Positions 1 through 9,161 of a DNA stretch of 64,000 nt are shown piece by piece. The DNA is taken from contig NZ_CP101833.1 in assembly GCF_024498355.1 (NCBI RefSeq), positions 2,833,001 to 2,897,000 of the forward strand, given 5' to 3'. The stretch comes from Bacillus pumilus (GTDB lineage Bacteria > Bacillota > Bacilli > Bacillales > Bacillaceae). The translations under genes were made by a program, and so were the position numbers. The number at the start of each line of letters is the position of its first letter. Position 1 is the first letter of the stretch. Below the pieces are notes generated by a model. That model was not told the origin of the DNA, did not search any database, and worked only from the letters and a program-made list of their open reading frames with translations.

Positions 1-379
1 TGATCTCTGCTCCGTACATCACAGCCTGCGCGAGCTTACCGAAGGCAATTTTCCCATCTGGAATGATGACAATACATTTCATATCAGCGCGAGCCGCATA
101 AGCCGCAGCGGCTGCAGAGGTATTTCCTGTCGAAGCACACATGATCGTATCATTGCCTTCTTCTTTTGCCTTTGCGACTGCCATGACCATTCCTCGATCT
201 TTAAAAGAGCCCGTTGGATTGACGCCCTCTGTTTTCACATGCAGCTCAATCCCTAGCTTTTCAGAAAGCTTGGCGAGGTGGATCAGCGGTGTATTCCCCT
301 CATTTAATGTTAGTTTTGGTGTATGTTCGTTTACTGGTAAGAATTCTTGGAATTCTTCAATGAGTCCATTCCACTTCAT
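1..379 (-). CDS. thrC: Threonine synthase, N-terminal part
   Basis: This is the first part of threonine synthase, which converts O-phosphohomoserine to threonine with pyridoxal phosphate. The gene runs off the left edge of the window, so only about 126 N-terminal residues are visible. The protein begins [10 protein letters not shown]. It contains the fold-type II PLP motif SFKDRG, whose lysine (about residue 60) should bind the cofactor, and then the [15 protein letters not shown] stretch that holds the cofactor phosphate. The ATG overlaps the hom stop codon by one base (TGATG), and an AGAAGGGA ribosome site lies in the end of hom, so the two are translationally coupled. By analogy with B. 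subtilis, thrB should follow outside the window. Confidence 0.95.
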   Translation of the reverse strand, partial: MKWNGLIEEFQEFLPVNEHTPKLTLNEGNTPLIHLAKLSEKLGIELHVKTEGVNPTGSFKDRGMVMAVAKAKEEGNDTIMCASTGNTSAAAAAYAARADMKCIVIIPDGKIAFGKLAQAVMYGAEI

Positions 380-1680
380 CAGCTTAAACCGTTCCCTTCT
401 ACTCGGTACGTGCTCTTCACCTGAACCACCACGTCGAGATCGTTTAATTTTTGCAGGATATTTGAGAAATCTTCTTCTGAAGTCTGATGTGTAATAATCA
501 CAATTTCAGCCAGCTCATCATGCCCTTTCACAGGAAGCTGAAGGATCTTTTCAAAGCTGATGCCTCTTTCAGAAAAAATAGATGTAATCCGGGAGAATGC
601 CCCGACTTGATCTCTGACATGGATTCTTAAGAATTGCTGAGCAAATACTTCCGATGATGATTTGATTTTCTTCTCAAATTGCGCTGCGATAAATCCGCTT
701 CCGTTCACGCCAAGACGCATATTTTTCATCACTGCGACTAAGTCAGATACAACAGCTGTTGCCGTTGGCAGACTTCCTGCTCCAGGTCCGTAAAACATCG
801 TTTCTCCCACAGCACTTCCGTAGACATACACAGCATTGAATTCATTGTTGACGGATGATAGTGGATGATGATCAGGGAGTAAAGTTGGCTGTACACTGAC
901 CTCCACTTTCTCTCCGTCTCTTTGGGCAATACCGATCAGCTTCATTGTATAGCCAAATCGTTTGCTGAAATTAATGTCCTCATCAGAGATTTCAGAGATG
1001 CCTTTGACCTTCACATCTTCTAAATCAACATTCATCGAAAAGCCAAGTCTTGCAAGAATGGCCATTTTCCTTGCCGCATCCAGTCCTTCTACATCAGCTG
1101 TTGGATCTGCTTCTGCAAAGCCGAGATCTTGCGCTTCTTTTAATACATCCTCATATGCGCTTTTATTGACATTCATTTTCGTTAAAATAAAATTCGTTGT
1201 GCCGTTCACGATACCCATCATCTTTGTGATTCGATCAGAGGCTAATCCTTCCTCCAGTGTACGAAGAATCGGAATTCCTCCGGCGACACTTGCTTCATAA
1301 TAAAGATCACAGCCATTTTCTTTCGCAACATGCAAAAGCTCCGTTCCGTAAAGTGCCATTAAATCTTTATTGGCTGTAATGACATGTTTCTTCTCGTTTA
1401 ACGCATCTATTAAATATTGTTTTGTATCTTCAATGCCGCCCATCACTTCAATAATGACGTCGACCTCTGGATCTCTAATCACATCGTATACTTCAGTTGT
1501 GAAGACCTCTCTTGCTACATCCACATCTCTTTTTTTGTCGGGATTGCTCACAAGCACTTTTTGTATTAATACGGGACAGCCGATCTGGTGCATTAATTTA
1601 TCCTGATGATCTTGGATAATCTTAACGACACCGCTCCCCACTGTTCCTAATCCTAATAGTCCAACTCGAATTGCCTTCAC
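379..1680 (-). CDS. hom: Homoserine dehydrogenase
   Basis: NAD(P)-dependent homoserine dehydrogenase reduces aspartate semialdehyde to homoserine, the branch point for threonine and methionine. An N-terminal Rossmann motif GLGTVGSG sits at residues 10-17, a central catalytic domain contains [19 protein letters not shown], and a C-terminal ACT domain begins near [15 protein letters not shown], where threonine feedback control would act. The open frame reaches a GTG at 1692, but the GTG at 1680 is preferred: AAAGGTGG sits 8 bases upstream, and the 433-residue product [10 protein letters not shown] matches the recalled B. subtilis Hom length exactly. It is the first gene of a hom-thrC transcript with its own promoter. 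Confidence 0.96.
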   Translation of the reverse strand: MKAIRVGLLGLGTVGSGVVKIIQDHQDKLMHQIGCPVLIQKVLVSNPDKKRDVDVAREVFTTEVYDVIRDPEVDVIIEVMGGIEDTKQYLIDALNEKKHVITANKDLMALYGTELLHVAKENGCDLYYEASVAGGIPILRTLEEGLASDRITKMMGIVNGTTNFILTKMNVNKSAYEDVLKEAQDLGFAEADPTADVEGLDAARKMAILARLGFSMNVDLEDVKVKGISEISDEDINFSKRFGYTMKLIGIAQRDGEKVEVSVQPTLLPDHHPLSSVNNEFNAVYVYGSAVGETMFYGPGAGSLPTATAVVSDLVAVMKNMRLGVNGSGFIAAQFEKKIKSSSEVFAQQFLRIHVRDQVGAFSRITSIFSERGISFEKILQLPVKGHDELAEIVIITHQTSEEDFSNILQKLNDLDVVVQVKSTYRVEGNGLS

Positions 1681-1759
1681 CTGAAATTCCACCTTTCTCC
1701 GTAAATGTCCTCTCTAAAAAGACATTTGTTAACCTAACACAGACATTCAATGTACACAC

Positions 1760-1788
1760 ATTATAAAGGGGTATCCTCATTTTGACAA
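1760..1788 (-). promoter_or_regulatory. Probable sigma-A promoter of hom
   Basis: On the minus strand a TTGTCA box (1783-1788) and a perfect TATAAT box (1760-1765) are separated by 17 bases. They lie about 80 bases upstream of the hom start. This is a textbook vegetative promoter and the only good candidate before hom. No threonine or lysine riboswitch was recognised in the leader. Confidence 0.75.
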
Positions 1789-1871
1789 GGTAATAAAATA
1801 TGAGAATGTAAGAATGAAACCGCTTAACAGCTATTTATATCAAGATTCTATATTTTCAAAATATTTTTGTG

Positions 1872-1899
1872 AGAAAAGCTCCCGAAAGTCGGGAAGCCT
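1872..1899 (-). terminator. Terminator after the hydroxyacid dehydrogenase
   Basis: On the minus strand, GGCTTCCCGA and TCGGGAGC form a short GC-rich hairpin with a CTT loop, followed by TTTTCTC. It lies directly after the stop codon at 1905 and separates this gene from hom. Confidence 0.7.
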
Positions 1900-1904
1900 T
1901 AACA

Positions 1905-2873
1905 TTATGGATGAACCGGCGTTTTGGCCTGCTGATCTTGTAAGACAAGCGCGATATTTTCAGCACATAAATGCATCATCGTTTTTCTCGTTTCAACACT
2001 TGCGCTTCCGATATGAGGAAGAACCGTCACGTTAGGTAATGTCGTTAACGGATGAGCCGGGCTGACAGGCTCCTGACTAAATACATCGAGGCCTGCTCCT
2101 GCAATTTTCCCTGTTGTGACAGCCTTATATAAAGCATCCTCATTCACCGTCTGCCCTCTTGATACGTTGATAAAGTAAGCCGTGTTCTTCATCTGATCAA
2201 AAGCTTTCTCATTAAACATTTCTTTCGTTTCCGGGGTTAAAGGGGTCAGACAGACGATGAAATCAGACTGTGTGAGCAGTTCATCAAAGGTGGCATAGGT
2301 CACACCTAACTGCGCTTCTGCCTCTGGCTTTCTTGAACGGTTATGGTAAAGCACCTTCATATCAAAGCCCGCTGCCCGCTTGGCAAGTGCTGTTCCAATA
2401 CTGCCCATTCCGACAATTCCAAGGGTTTTGTGATGAACATCGGCGCCGGCAAGAAGAAGCGGTCCCCAGCCTGTCCATTTTCCTTCCTTAATCCAATCAC
2501 TCGCCTCAACAATCCGTCTAGCTGATGCCATCAGCAGGGCAAAGGCTAAATCAGCTGTGGATTCTGTTAATACGTCTGGTGTATTACACACTGTGATACC
2601 ATGTTTTTTAGCTGCTCCAAGATCAATATTGTCATAGCCAACAGCAAGGTTCGCCACCACTTTTACATTCGGGGCATTTGATAAAAGTGCCTCGTCCACT
2701 TGATCTGACAGCATTGTGAGAAGCCCATCAGCCTTAGCAGATTGTTTTTCTAACTCTTCTCTTGGACATGGCTCCTCCTCGCTCGGCCACATCTCAATAT
2801 GAGCGACTTCTTTTAATGGTGTAAGTGCTGCTTCATCCAGCTTTCTTGTGATATAGACATAAGGTTTCGTCAC
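1905..2873 (-). CDS. D-2-hydroxyacid dehydrogenase (glyoxylate/hydroxypyruvate reductase type)
   Basis: This 322-residue NAD(P)-dependent D-isomer-specific 2-hydroxyacid dehydrogenase resembles B. subtilis YvcT, which is described as a glyoxylate/2-ketogluconate reductase. A Rossmann motif GIVGMGSIG lies near residue 150. The family's catalytic Arg, Glu and His appear in NVSRGQTVNEDAL, the following AGLDVFSQEPV region and LPHIGSAS. The start was moved to GTG 2873 because AAGGAGT lies 8 bases upstream and the protein then begins VTKPYVYITRKL as in relatives; the longer frame to 2951 lacks such support. In B. subtilis yvcT is not between hom and yutH, so this placement differs from that genome. 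The exact substrate cannot be told from sequence. Confidence 0.85.
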   Translation of the reverse strand: MTKPYVYITRKLDEAALTPLKEVAHIEMWPSEEEPCPREELEKQSAKADGLLTMLSDQVDEALLSNAPNVKVVANLAVGYDNIDLGAAKKHGITVCNTPDVLTESTADLAFALLMASARRIVEASDWIKEGKWTGWGPLLLAGADVHHKTLGIVGMGSIGTALAKRAAGFDMKVLYHNRSRKPEAEAQLGVTYATFDELLTQSDFIVCLTPLTPETKEMFNEKAFDQMKNTAYFINVSRGQTVNEDALYKAVTTGKIAGAGLDVFSQEPVSPAHPLTTLPNVTVLPHIGSASVETRKTMMHLCAENIALVLQDQQAKTPVHP

Positions 2874-2947
2874 GAAGAACACTCCTTTGGTTGATTTCTT
2901 TAAGCATAACGAAAAACGCCTCAAGAGAAAAGAGACGTTTCGTCTGT

Positions 2948-3988
2948 TCACTGAAACTTCAAATCAGCGGATGGTTGAATCCATCCAACAGCCGGAATGA
3001 GGCTCCCGCCGCTTCGCATGGCACTCATCTCTTGAAAGACCTTCAGAAAGTATTCATAGCGGTTGGCATCATTTAAGACGTAATCTAACCGCTCTTCATA
3101 ATATGATTTTTCATTCTCTCCAGACATGTAGTAGCCTTCCACAATTTCAAAATAATGAAGCGGGAACAAAAGGCGGCTGTATAACAATCGCTTTGAAAAG
3201 GATGAAAGGGGTGTCACCTGCTCATATTGCTGCAGAAAGGAAAATCCTTCTTCAATTAAATCTTCCTTATGCTGTACAAAGGTTTCTCTTAAGTATTCGG
3301 CAATGTCCCGGGTTGGATGATCAAAGACCCAATCAACAGGTAAACGAAGCGGCTGCTCATGTGGCCATGTCTTACGTGAAAAGCGCTGATGACAAACAGT
3401 GCCTGAGTCACATTCTCTCGGTTCATCATCAAGCTCTGTATCAACTAAATATTGAATGGCATTTTCCGTTAACCCAAGATAATACGGAAAAGATTCAATG
3501 AATTTTTTTTCAAACCGTTCAAGCGGTTTTTGATGCATTTGCTGCATCCAAAAGCCTTCAAGCTGATCTAACCGTTTTGCCCATAATTCCTTCCAGGCTC
3601 CCACCCGTTTTGTTTCAGACACCTCATAAGGAAACCCTCTTCCCCTTACATGAAAGGCCGCCAGCTCTGACGCATGTTGAAACGAGCGGCTTGTAATCGG
3701 CGGTGCTGCCTTGAATAAGGCGTACAGCTCCTTTCCATGAGTAAAGGTCGGTTTCTCTTCATTCGTTAATTCAAACACAGCGACGTATGGGTCACCCTCA
3801 TTCAGTAAATACTGACTAATATGATAAAGCTCTGTGAGTTCTTCTTCTCGCAAATGAGACACAGGAACAATGAGGAAGAGAGCCTTCGCCGTTTGAAAGC
3901 TCTGATAGCTGCCATATGGCATCAATTGACGAACATCAATACCAAATGTGTGATAAATGGTTTCTTTCATGTTTTCACCTGCGTTCAT
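2948..3988 (-). CDS. yutH: Spore coat-associated protein YutH
   Basis: This 346-residue protein corresponds to YutH, a member of the CotS / bacterial kinase-like family associated with the spore coat. It lies next to hom as in B. subtilis. The fold is aminoglycoside-phosphotransferase-like; no clear complete kinase active site was recognised. Two starts are plausible. ATG 3988 has AAAGGA 8 bases upstream, and ATG 3970 (MKETIYHTFGI, 340 residues) has AGGTG 5 bases upstream. Expression in the mother cell during sporulation is expected from the family, but no sporulation promoter was identified here. Confidence 0.85.
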   Translation of the reverse strand: MNAGENMKETIYHTFGIDVRQLMPYGSYQSFQTAKALFLIVPVSHLREEELTELYHISQYLLNEGDPYVAVFELTNEEKPTFTHGKELYALFKAAPPITSRSFQHASELAAFHVRGRGFPYEVSETKRVGAWKELWAKRLDQLEGFWMQQMHQKPLERFEKKFIESFPYYLGLTENAIQYLVDTELDDEPRECDSGTVCHQRFSRKTWPHEQPLRLPVDWVFDHPTRDIAEYLRETFVQHKEDLIEEGFSFLQQYEQVTPLSSFSKRLLYSRLLFPLHYFEIVEGYYMSGENEKSYYEERLDYVLNDANRYEYFLKVFQEMSAMRSGGSLIPAVGWIQPSADLKFQ

Positions 3989-4103
3989 ATGATCAGTCCT
4001 TTATCATATCGTAGTCGCAGGTTGAGAGATTTATGAATACAATTTACTATCCGAAGCTTTTTCACACGTTGTGGACAAATTACGAGGATTGGGTGAGGAA
4101 TAC

Positions 4104-4604
4104 ATGCCGCATCATCATGAGATGAACGAAGTAGAAAAAACAGCAAGACGACGTTTACAAGAGCGAGGCGTAACCATTCAAGATATAGCAGACCTTGTCT
4201 ACTTTTTACAGGAAAAGTATCATCCTGGCTTAGACATGACAGAGTGCATCCACAATGTGGAGCGTGTCATCGCAAAACGTGAAGTCCAAAATGCCATTTT
4301 AACAGGCGTTGAACTAGATATTCTAGCGGAACAAAAGAAGCTGACCGAGCCTCTGCAATCGATTCTTGAAACAGACGAAAGCCTGTATGGCGTCGATGAA
4401 ATTTTGTCCTTTGCCATCGTCAATATTTATGGATCGATCGGCTTTACGAATTACGGATATATCGATAAAGAAAAACCAGGAATCCTTGGAAAACTGAACG
4501 ATAAATCCACAGGCAAGTGCCATACTTTTTTAGATGACATTGTTGGCGCCATTGCTGCGGCAGCATCAAGCAGGCTGGCGCATAGTTCGAGAAATGCGGA
4601 ATAA
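4104..4604 (+). CDS. yutG: Phosphatidylglycerophosphatase A-like protein YutG
   Basis: This 166-residue protein belongs to the PgpA-related YutG family. Family annotation suggests a role with phosphatidylglycerophosphate, but this is not shown for this protein. A conserved central stretch ILTGVELDILAE and a C-terminal GKCHTFLDDIVGAIAAA motif are visible. The open frame starts at GTG 4071, but ATG 4104 was chosen because GGTGAGG sits 5 bases upstream and the length then matches B. subtilis YutG (about 167). It is the only plus-strand gene among the minus-strand yut genes and ends in a terminator shared with yutF. Confidence 0.8.
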   Translation: MPHHHEMNEVEKTARRRLQERGVTIQDIADLVYFLQEKYHPGLDMTECIHNVERVIAKREVQNAILTGVELDILAEQKKLTEPLQSILETDESLYGVDEILSFAIVNIYGSIGFTNYGYIDKEKPGILGKLNDKSTGKCHTFLDDIVGAIAAAASSRLAHSSRNAE

Positions 4605-4607
4605 ACC

Positions 4608-4648
4608 AAAAAAGAGGACGCGCGCGTAACGCTTGTCCTCTTTTTTAT
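4608..4648. terminator. Bidirectional terminator between yutG and yutF
   Basis: AAAAAAGAGGAC and GTCCTCTTTTTT form a 12-base stem around a GC-rich loop. A-tracts and T-tracts on the two sides let it serve both yutG (plus strand) and yutF (minus strand). Confidence 0.88.
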
Positions 4649-4650
4649 GA

Positions 4651-5415
4651 TCATCGCTCGATCCACTCGGATAAAGAATCAATGACATAGGTTGGCTGTT
4701 TGTCATACTGCTGAAGCAGCTCTTTAGTTGTCACGCCTGTATGAACGAGCAATGTATCCATTCCTGCATTCATCCCTGCCATAATATCGGTATCATAGTT
4801 ATCACCGACCATGAGCGTCTCAGACACATCTGTCCCGAGCACCCGCATGGCTTGTTCCATGATGATCGATTCTGGCTTTCCAATAAACGTTGGCTGGACC
4901 GTTGTGGTGACTGTCAGCACAGACGTTAAAGAGCCGTTCCCTGGCAACAGCCCTCTTTCTGTTGGAATGGCAATATCGCCATTTGTTGAGACAAATTGTG
5001 CTCCTTGACGAATGGCAATTGCACCTACTGCTAATTTTTCATAAGTAATGCCTCGATCAATTCCAACAACAACGAAATCAGCGTCTTCCTGACCAAACGT
5101 CAGCCCTTTTTCTTCAATGGCCTGCCTGATTCCTTCTTCGCCGATGACGTAAACAGACGCATCTTTCTTTTGTTCCGCAATATAGTTTGCCGTCGCCATA
5201 CTTGTTGTAAAGACTTGTTCTTCCGTTGCTGGAATATCGAAAGAAACAAGTTTCTCCGCTACCTGCTTCGGGGTGCGTGAAGAGTTATTTGTGACAAACA
5301 AATAAGGGATGTTCAACTCATTTAACTTTTGAACAAATTGACCCGCCTCTTCAATCTTTTCTGTTCCTTTATACATCGTCCCATCTAAATCAATTAAATA
5401 GCCTTTGTATTTCAT
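4651..5415 (-). CDS. yutF: HAD-IIA family phosphatase YutF
   Basis: This 254-residue protein is a NagD/AraL-type HAD hydrolase. Motif I, DLDGT, carries the nucleophile Asp9 and the acid/base Asp11. Motif II is FVTNNSSR, motif III is in GKPESIIMEQA, and motif IV is MVGDNYDTD. Family members dephosphorylate small sugar phosphates or nucleotides; the physiological substrate is unknown. The ATG at 5415 has GGAG 11 bases upstream. The GTG four codons earlier lies only two bases from that site and was rejected. It lies between yutG (convergent) and yutE (same strand, upstream by 21 bases), so it is probably the last gene of a yutDEF transcript. Confidence 0.93.
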   Translation of the reverse strand: MKYKGYLIDLDGTMYKGTEKIEEAGQFVQKLNELNIPYLFVTNNSSRTPKQVAEKLVSFDIPATEEQVFTTSMATANYIAEQKKDASVYVIGEEGIRQAIEEKGLTFGQEDADFVVVGIDRGITYEKLAVGAIAIRQGAQFVSTNGDIAIPTERGLLPGNGSLTSVLTVTTTVQPTFIGKPESIIMEQAMRVLGTDVSETLMVGDNYDTDIMAGMNAGMDTLLVHTGVTTKELLQQYDKQPTYVIDSLSEWIER

Positions 5416-5436
5416 GATGCTCACAACTCCAATGGT

Positions 5437-5874
5437 TTATTTAAACGCTGATACTGGTCCAAGCTCCTGCTCCAAATAGGTACGGATTCTGTTTGGAAAT
5501 ACTTGAAGCGCCTGTTCTACCTCACTGATTACCTGCAATAAGTCGTGATGATCCACTTCCTGATATTGCTGAACAAGCGTTTTGCGGCACGAGACAAGCT
5601 TTTTCAGCTGGCTGCCTTCCACTTCTGGTACGACCTTTTCATCGACAAGAATATCCATGATGTCATCATAGCTTCCAGGATCACGCATAATAAAGCCATC
5701 AATCATGTCATTCCCCGTATCAAGAATACATTCGACGAGCAGATGAACGATTCGTTCCAGCGCTTTTTTCTCTAGAGGACTTGTCCATGTTTGATGACTG
5801 CGCATCAAATCATATTGCTCCTCGAAAAAACGTAATGTCTCTTCAATCTTCTTTCTGTCTACGAAATACATCAT
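5437..5874 (-). CDS. yutE: DUF86 (HepT-like) protein YutE
   Basis: This 145-residue all-helical protein belongs to the DUF86 family, which is related to HepT ribonucleases of HepT-MntA toxin-antitoxin pairs. No MntA-like nucleotidyltransferase gene lies beside it, and the usual C-terminal R-x4-H-x-Y motif was not seen, so a toxin role is unlikely. The ATG follows GGGGAG by a short spacer. It sits between yutD and yutF on the same strand with small gaps, as in B. subtilis. Confidence 0.85.
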   Translation of the reverse strand: MMYFVDRKKIEETLRFFEEQYDLMRSHQTWTSPLEKKALERIVHLLVECILDTGNDMIDGFIMRDPGSYDDIMDILVDEKVVPEVEGSQLKKLVSCRKTLVQQYQEVDHHDLLQVISEVEQALQVFPNRIRTYLEQELGPVSAFK

Positions 5875-5890
5875 GACGCTCCCCTTTGCG

Positions 5891-6166
5891 TTATTTTCTC
5901 ATTCGTTTTAAGACAAAATAGGCACAGCCAAAATTACAGTATTCATAAATGTATTCATCGAGTGTGCTGATTTTTGTATCAAATGTGGCCTTTTGGTTTT
6001 GGTCATCAAAGAACCCTTTCAGCCTAAGCTGATTGTAGCCCCAATCTCCCACAATATAATCATACTTATTTAAAATATCTGAGTACCTTGCTTTAAACGC
6101 TTCCTCATCAAAGCCGTCTTTGATATCTCTCACAAGATCAAAGGTAGCATTCTGAATAACGATCAT
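5891..6166 (-). CDS. yutD: Conserved protein YutD (DUF1027)
   Basis: This small 91-residue conserved Firmicute protein contains the near-invariant core KYDYIVGDWGYNQLRLKGFF and ends YEYCNFGCAYFVLKRMRK. Its function is unknown. ATG 6166 was chosen over the GTG at 6193 because GAGGTGA lies immediately upstream. It is the likely first gene of yutDEF. Confidence 0.88.
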   Translation of the reverse strand: MIVIQNATFDLVRDIKDGFDEEAFKARYSDILNKYDYIVGDWGYNQLRLKGFFDDQNQKATFDTKISTLDEYIYEYCNFGCAYFVLKRMRK

Positions 6167-6286
6167 CTTCTCACCTCTTTTTAAACGATCCATCTTTAAT
6201 GATAATTCATTGGAAGAACTCCATCAATTGCTAAAGCATGTTTTTTCCGTTTTAGCCGAAGCTAAAGAAAAAAGGAGGTCACATTT

Positions 6287-6922
6287 ATGATGAAACAACT
6301 GACAGCCACTATTCTCCTCTGCATGCTTTTAGGCGGATGCGGCTTTCAATCAGGTATGAACAGGCAGGTGGATGAAGATTCTTCAAGTAAAACCATCCGG
6401 CTGTCTGATCGTCATGAAGGAAATAATTCCAACATGCCAGAAGCAGACACAAACAGAGCAGGATATGTTCGTTATCAGCGGCAGCAAGTAACGGATCAGA
6501 AAGAAAAGACACCTGCTTTAAATCGTGAGCACCTTGCCCACGTCATTACAAGTTTAGCTGTGCAGCTGCCAAACATCAAAGATGCAGCGACTCTTGTCAC
6601 AGATGAGGATGCACTGATTGTGTATCGAACAGGAAACAAAAACCGAGATGAATCAGCCGATCAAGTGAAGAAAACGGCGGTTTCCGTTCTCCCTCGTTAT
6701 TATCATGTATACGTCTCTGATAATCCAGAGCACTTTCAATCCATTGCCAATTTTTCACGTCTTCAAACCAATTCACGTGATTTTGATCAAATTTTAACAA
6801 AAACGATTCAACAAATGAAATATTCCCCTCAAGGTGGGGATATTTCAAATCAAGAAGATGCAAATGGCATGACAAATTCCGACCGCACCATGAGAAGAAA
6901 CGCCCCTTACGGCCAAAATTAA
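6287..6922 (+). CDS. yutC: Sporulation lipoprotein YutC (YhcN/YlaJ family)
   Basis: This 211-residue lipoprotein has a 15-18 residue signal and a lipobox LLGGC, so it should be anchored on the outer face of a membrane. The later domain (TSLAVQLPNIKDAATLVTDEDALIVY) is the YhcN/YlaJ fold, found in spore and germination lipoproteins. AAAGGAGG precedes the paired ATG codons at 6287/6290. The C-terminal tail is Asn/Asp rich and poorly conserved. It is convergent with lipA. Confidence 0.85.
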   Translation: MMKQLTATILLCMLLGGCGFQSGMNRQVDEDSSSKTIRLSDRHEGNNSNMPEADTNRAGYVRYQRQQVTDQKEKTPALNREHLAHVITSLAVQLPNIKDAATLVTDEDALIVYRTGNKNRDESADQVKKTAVSVLPRYYHVYVSDNPEHFQSIANFSRLQTNSRDFDQILTKTIQQMKYSPQGGDISNQEDANGMTNSDRTMRRNAPYGQN

Positions 6923-6928
6923 TACGAG

Positions 6929-6960
6929 AAAAAACGCCAGAAAGCTCTGGCGTTTTCTTT
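6929..6960. terminator. Bidirectional terminator yutC/lipA
   Basis: AAAACGCCAGA and TCTGGCGTTTT form a strong hairpin with flanking A and T tracts. It serves both convergent genes. Confidence 0.9.
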
Positions 6961-6961
6961 G

Positions 6962-7858
6962 TTATGCTTGCGCCTGACGCTTTTTAGACGCTTCGTTTAC
7001 TTGTTCGTCTGCATGGTAGGAAGAGCGGACAAGCGGCCCAGCTTCACAGTGGCTAAAGCCTTTTGACATGGCAATTTCCTTCAGCTCTGCAAACTCATCT
7101 GGATGGTAGTATTTTTGAACTTTCAAATGCTTTTTCGAAGGCTGTAAATACTGACCAATCGCCATGATGTCGACGTGATTGGCAAGAAGATCATCCATGA
7201 CTTCAATGATTTCTTCCTTCGTTTCACCGAGTCCAATCATAATGCTTGATTTCGTTGGAATGTCAGGTTGCATTTCTTTTGCACGACGCAAGAATTCTAA
7301 TGAACGATCATATGTAGCACGTGCACGAACCCTCGGTGTTAACCTGCGTACTGTTTCAATATTGTGATTTAAAATGTCAGGTCGTGTATCCATCAACGTT
7401 TTCAAGTTATCATCATTGCCACCCATATCTGAAGGGAGAACTTCAATTGTGGTGAATGGGCTTTTCCTTCTAATGGCACGCACTGTTTCAGCAAATACGC
7501 CTGCTCCGCCATCTTTTTGGTCATCCCTTGCAACCGCTGTTATAACAGCGTGCTTTAAATTCATCAAAGCCACTGAATCTGCAACGCGTTCCGGTTCTTG
7601 CAGGTCAAGCTCAGTTGGAAGTCCAGTTTTCACCGCACAGAAACGGCATGCGCGCGTACAAACAGATCCAAGGATCATAAATGTAGCGGTTCTTCTAACT
7701 GCCCAGCATTCATGAATATTCGGACATTTCGCTTCCTCACAAACGGTATTCAGGTTGTTTTCCCGCATCATTTTTTTCAAACCGGTATAGTTTTCATTTG
7801 TATTCAGCTTAATTTTAAGCCAGTCCGGTTTTCTTACGTGCTCTTCCTTCTTTGCCAA
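6962..7858 (-). CDS. lipA: Lipoyl synthase
   Basis: This radical-SAM lipoyl synthase inserts two sulfurs into protein-bound octanoate. Cys40, Cys45 and Cys51 form the auxiliary cluster motif C-x4-C-x5-C, and Cys67, Cys71 and Cys74 form the radical-SAM motif C-x3-C-x2-C. A C-terminal RSSY supplies the serine ligand. The frame opens at an ATG near 7873, but the TTG at 7858 was chosen: GGAG lies about 9 bases upstream and the 298-residue length then equals that of B. subtilis LipA. It is monocistronic, facing yutC. Its substrate in Bacillus is octanoyl-GcvH, and gcvH is also in this window. Confidence 0.95.
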   Translation of the reverse strand: MAKKEEHVRKPDWLKIKLNTNENYTGLKKMMRENNLNTVCEEAKCPNIHECWAVRRTATFMILGSVCTRACRFCAVKTGLPTELDLQEPERVADSVALMNLKHAVITAVARDDQKDGGAGVFAETVRAIRRKSPFTTIEVLPSDMGGNDDNLKTLMDTRPDILNHNIETVRRLTPRVRARATYDRSLEFLRRAKEMQPDIPTKSSIMIGLGETKEEIIEVMDDLLANHVDIMAIGQYLQPSKKHLKVQKYYHPDEFAELKEIAMSKGFSHCEAGPLVRSSYHADEQVNEASKKRQAQA

Positions 7859-8147
7859 TTCCATCATCTCCATATGAATTCGTTAAAGGTGCATATACAA
7901 AAATCTTCCTGCTATATACGATGGATGCAGCCAGAAGCTGCAAAAAATTGAATCTTCGGCCTAAAGCCTTTTCTTTAGACACTTTAACATAGTACAGATT
8001 GAACAACAAGGGAATGAGCTGCAAAAATACCCAAAAGGCTCCTAAATAAACAGAAGAAAATTACTAACATTTTCTTCTTATGAAATATAGCGATCTACCC
8101 ACACTAAACATTAGAAGATGATGCTCGAAGAAAGGAGATGGACGTTT

Positions 8148-9131
8148 GTGAAAGTGGTTTTAGCCATCATCATCGCTCTTTCAATAATACCTTTACCTAT
8201 TCATGCAGAAGGGGCGAGCAAGCAGCCAGATGAGTTGAAGCAGCGAATGGCACTATACGAAAAAGTCGCCATCACGACACAGGTTCCATGGTATGTACTT
8301 GCTGCGGTAGATCAGTATGAACACAATATTCGAAAAAGGAGAAAAGATTTACCGAAACAAAAAGGCGTCATTGGCATCTACATTCCCCGGGAAATGTGGA
8401 TCGGACCAGAAAACCCGAATAAGCAGGATACCTCCCCCTTAAGCATTAAAGTGTTTGACGGCATTGGGCTTGATGGAAATGGGGATGGTAAAGCTGAAAT
8501 CGATAATGATGAAGATGTACTGTTCACGTTTGCTCAATACTTGCTTTACTACGGCAGCACCATTGACCAATTAAAAATTGCCTTATGGGACTATTATGGA
8601 CGTGATCAAACCGTTGGAATCATTTCATCTTTTATGAAGCTCTATAAGCACTATGGCCATCTTGACCTCGGAAAGCATGCGTTTCCTCTTCCGGTCGGAG
8701 CTGACTACAGCTACAGGAGTACATGGGGTGATGCGAGAGGCTTTGGAGGGAGAAGAATCCATGAGGGCACTGATTTATTTGCCCATTATGGTCTTCCTGT
8801 TCGTGCGACATCATATGGCATTATTGAAATGAAAGGCTGGAACCGCTTTGGCGGCTGGCGGATAGGCATTCGAGATATTCACAATCATTATCATTATTTC
8901 GCTCACTTAAATGGATTTGCAAAAGGACTCAAGACAGGCCAAATTGTTGAACCTGGACAGGTTATTGGGTCTGTCGGAAGCTCCGGTTATGGCCCTCCCG
9001 GCACAGCAGGAAAGTTTCCTCCACACCTTCATTATGGGATGTATAAGGACAACGGACGAACCGAATGGTCATTTGATCCATACCCTCACCTGCGAGCGTG
9101 GGAAAGAGCCGAGCGGAAAAGCAAATCATAA
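8148..9131 (+). CDS. lytH: L-Ala-D-Glu endopeptidase LytH
   Basis: This 327-residue exported M23 metallopeptidase is needed in B. subtilis to trim cortex peptides of the spore to single L-Ala. The N-terminus (KVVLAIIIALSIIPLPIHAEG) is a signal or membrane anchor. An Asp/Gly-rich segment GLDGNGDGKAEIDND may bind calcium. The M23 zinc ligands are in RIHEGTDLFA (H and D) and HLHYG (H-x-H). The start was moved from ATG 8118 to GTG 8148 because AAAGGAG lies inside the longer frame about 10 bases upstream; the length then matches the B. subtilis protein (326). Confidence 0.92.
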   Translation: MKVVLAIIIALSIIPLPIHAEGASKQPDELKQRMALYEKVAITTQVPWYVLAAVDQYEHNIRKRRKDLPKQKGVIGIYIPREMWIGPENPNKQDTSPLSIKVFDGIGLDGNGDGKAEIDNDEDVLFTFAQYLLYYGSTIDQLKIALWDYYGRDQTVGIISSFMKLYKHYGHLDLGKHAFPLPVGADYSYRSTWGDARGFGGRRIHEGTDLFAHYGLPVRATSYGIIEMKGWNRFGGWRIGIRDIHNHYHYFAHLNGFAKGLKTGQIVEPGQVIGSVGSSGYGPPGTAGKFPPHLHYGMYKDNGRTEWSFDPYPHLRAWERAERKSKS

Positions 9132-9133
9132 CA

Positions 9134-9161
9134 AACAGCCCAATTCTTTCATTGGGCTGTT
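9134..9161. terminator. Terminator lytH/yunB
   Basis: AACAGCCCAAT and ATTGGGCTGTT form an 11-base stem around TCTTTC, between convergent lytH and yunB. The hairpin overlaps the end of yunB. Confidence 0.8.

Noticed and set aside
141..494. Plus-strand 117-codon frame across thrC/hom
   Set aside because: It lies fully opposite the conserved thrC and hom genes and has no ribosome site or family features.
5437..5874. YutE as HepT toxin of a toxin-antitoxin pair
   Set aside because: No MntA-like partner gene lies next to it, the typical RNase motif was not seen, and the gene is in a conserved core position.
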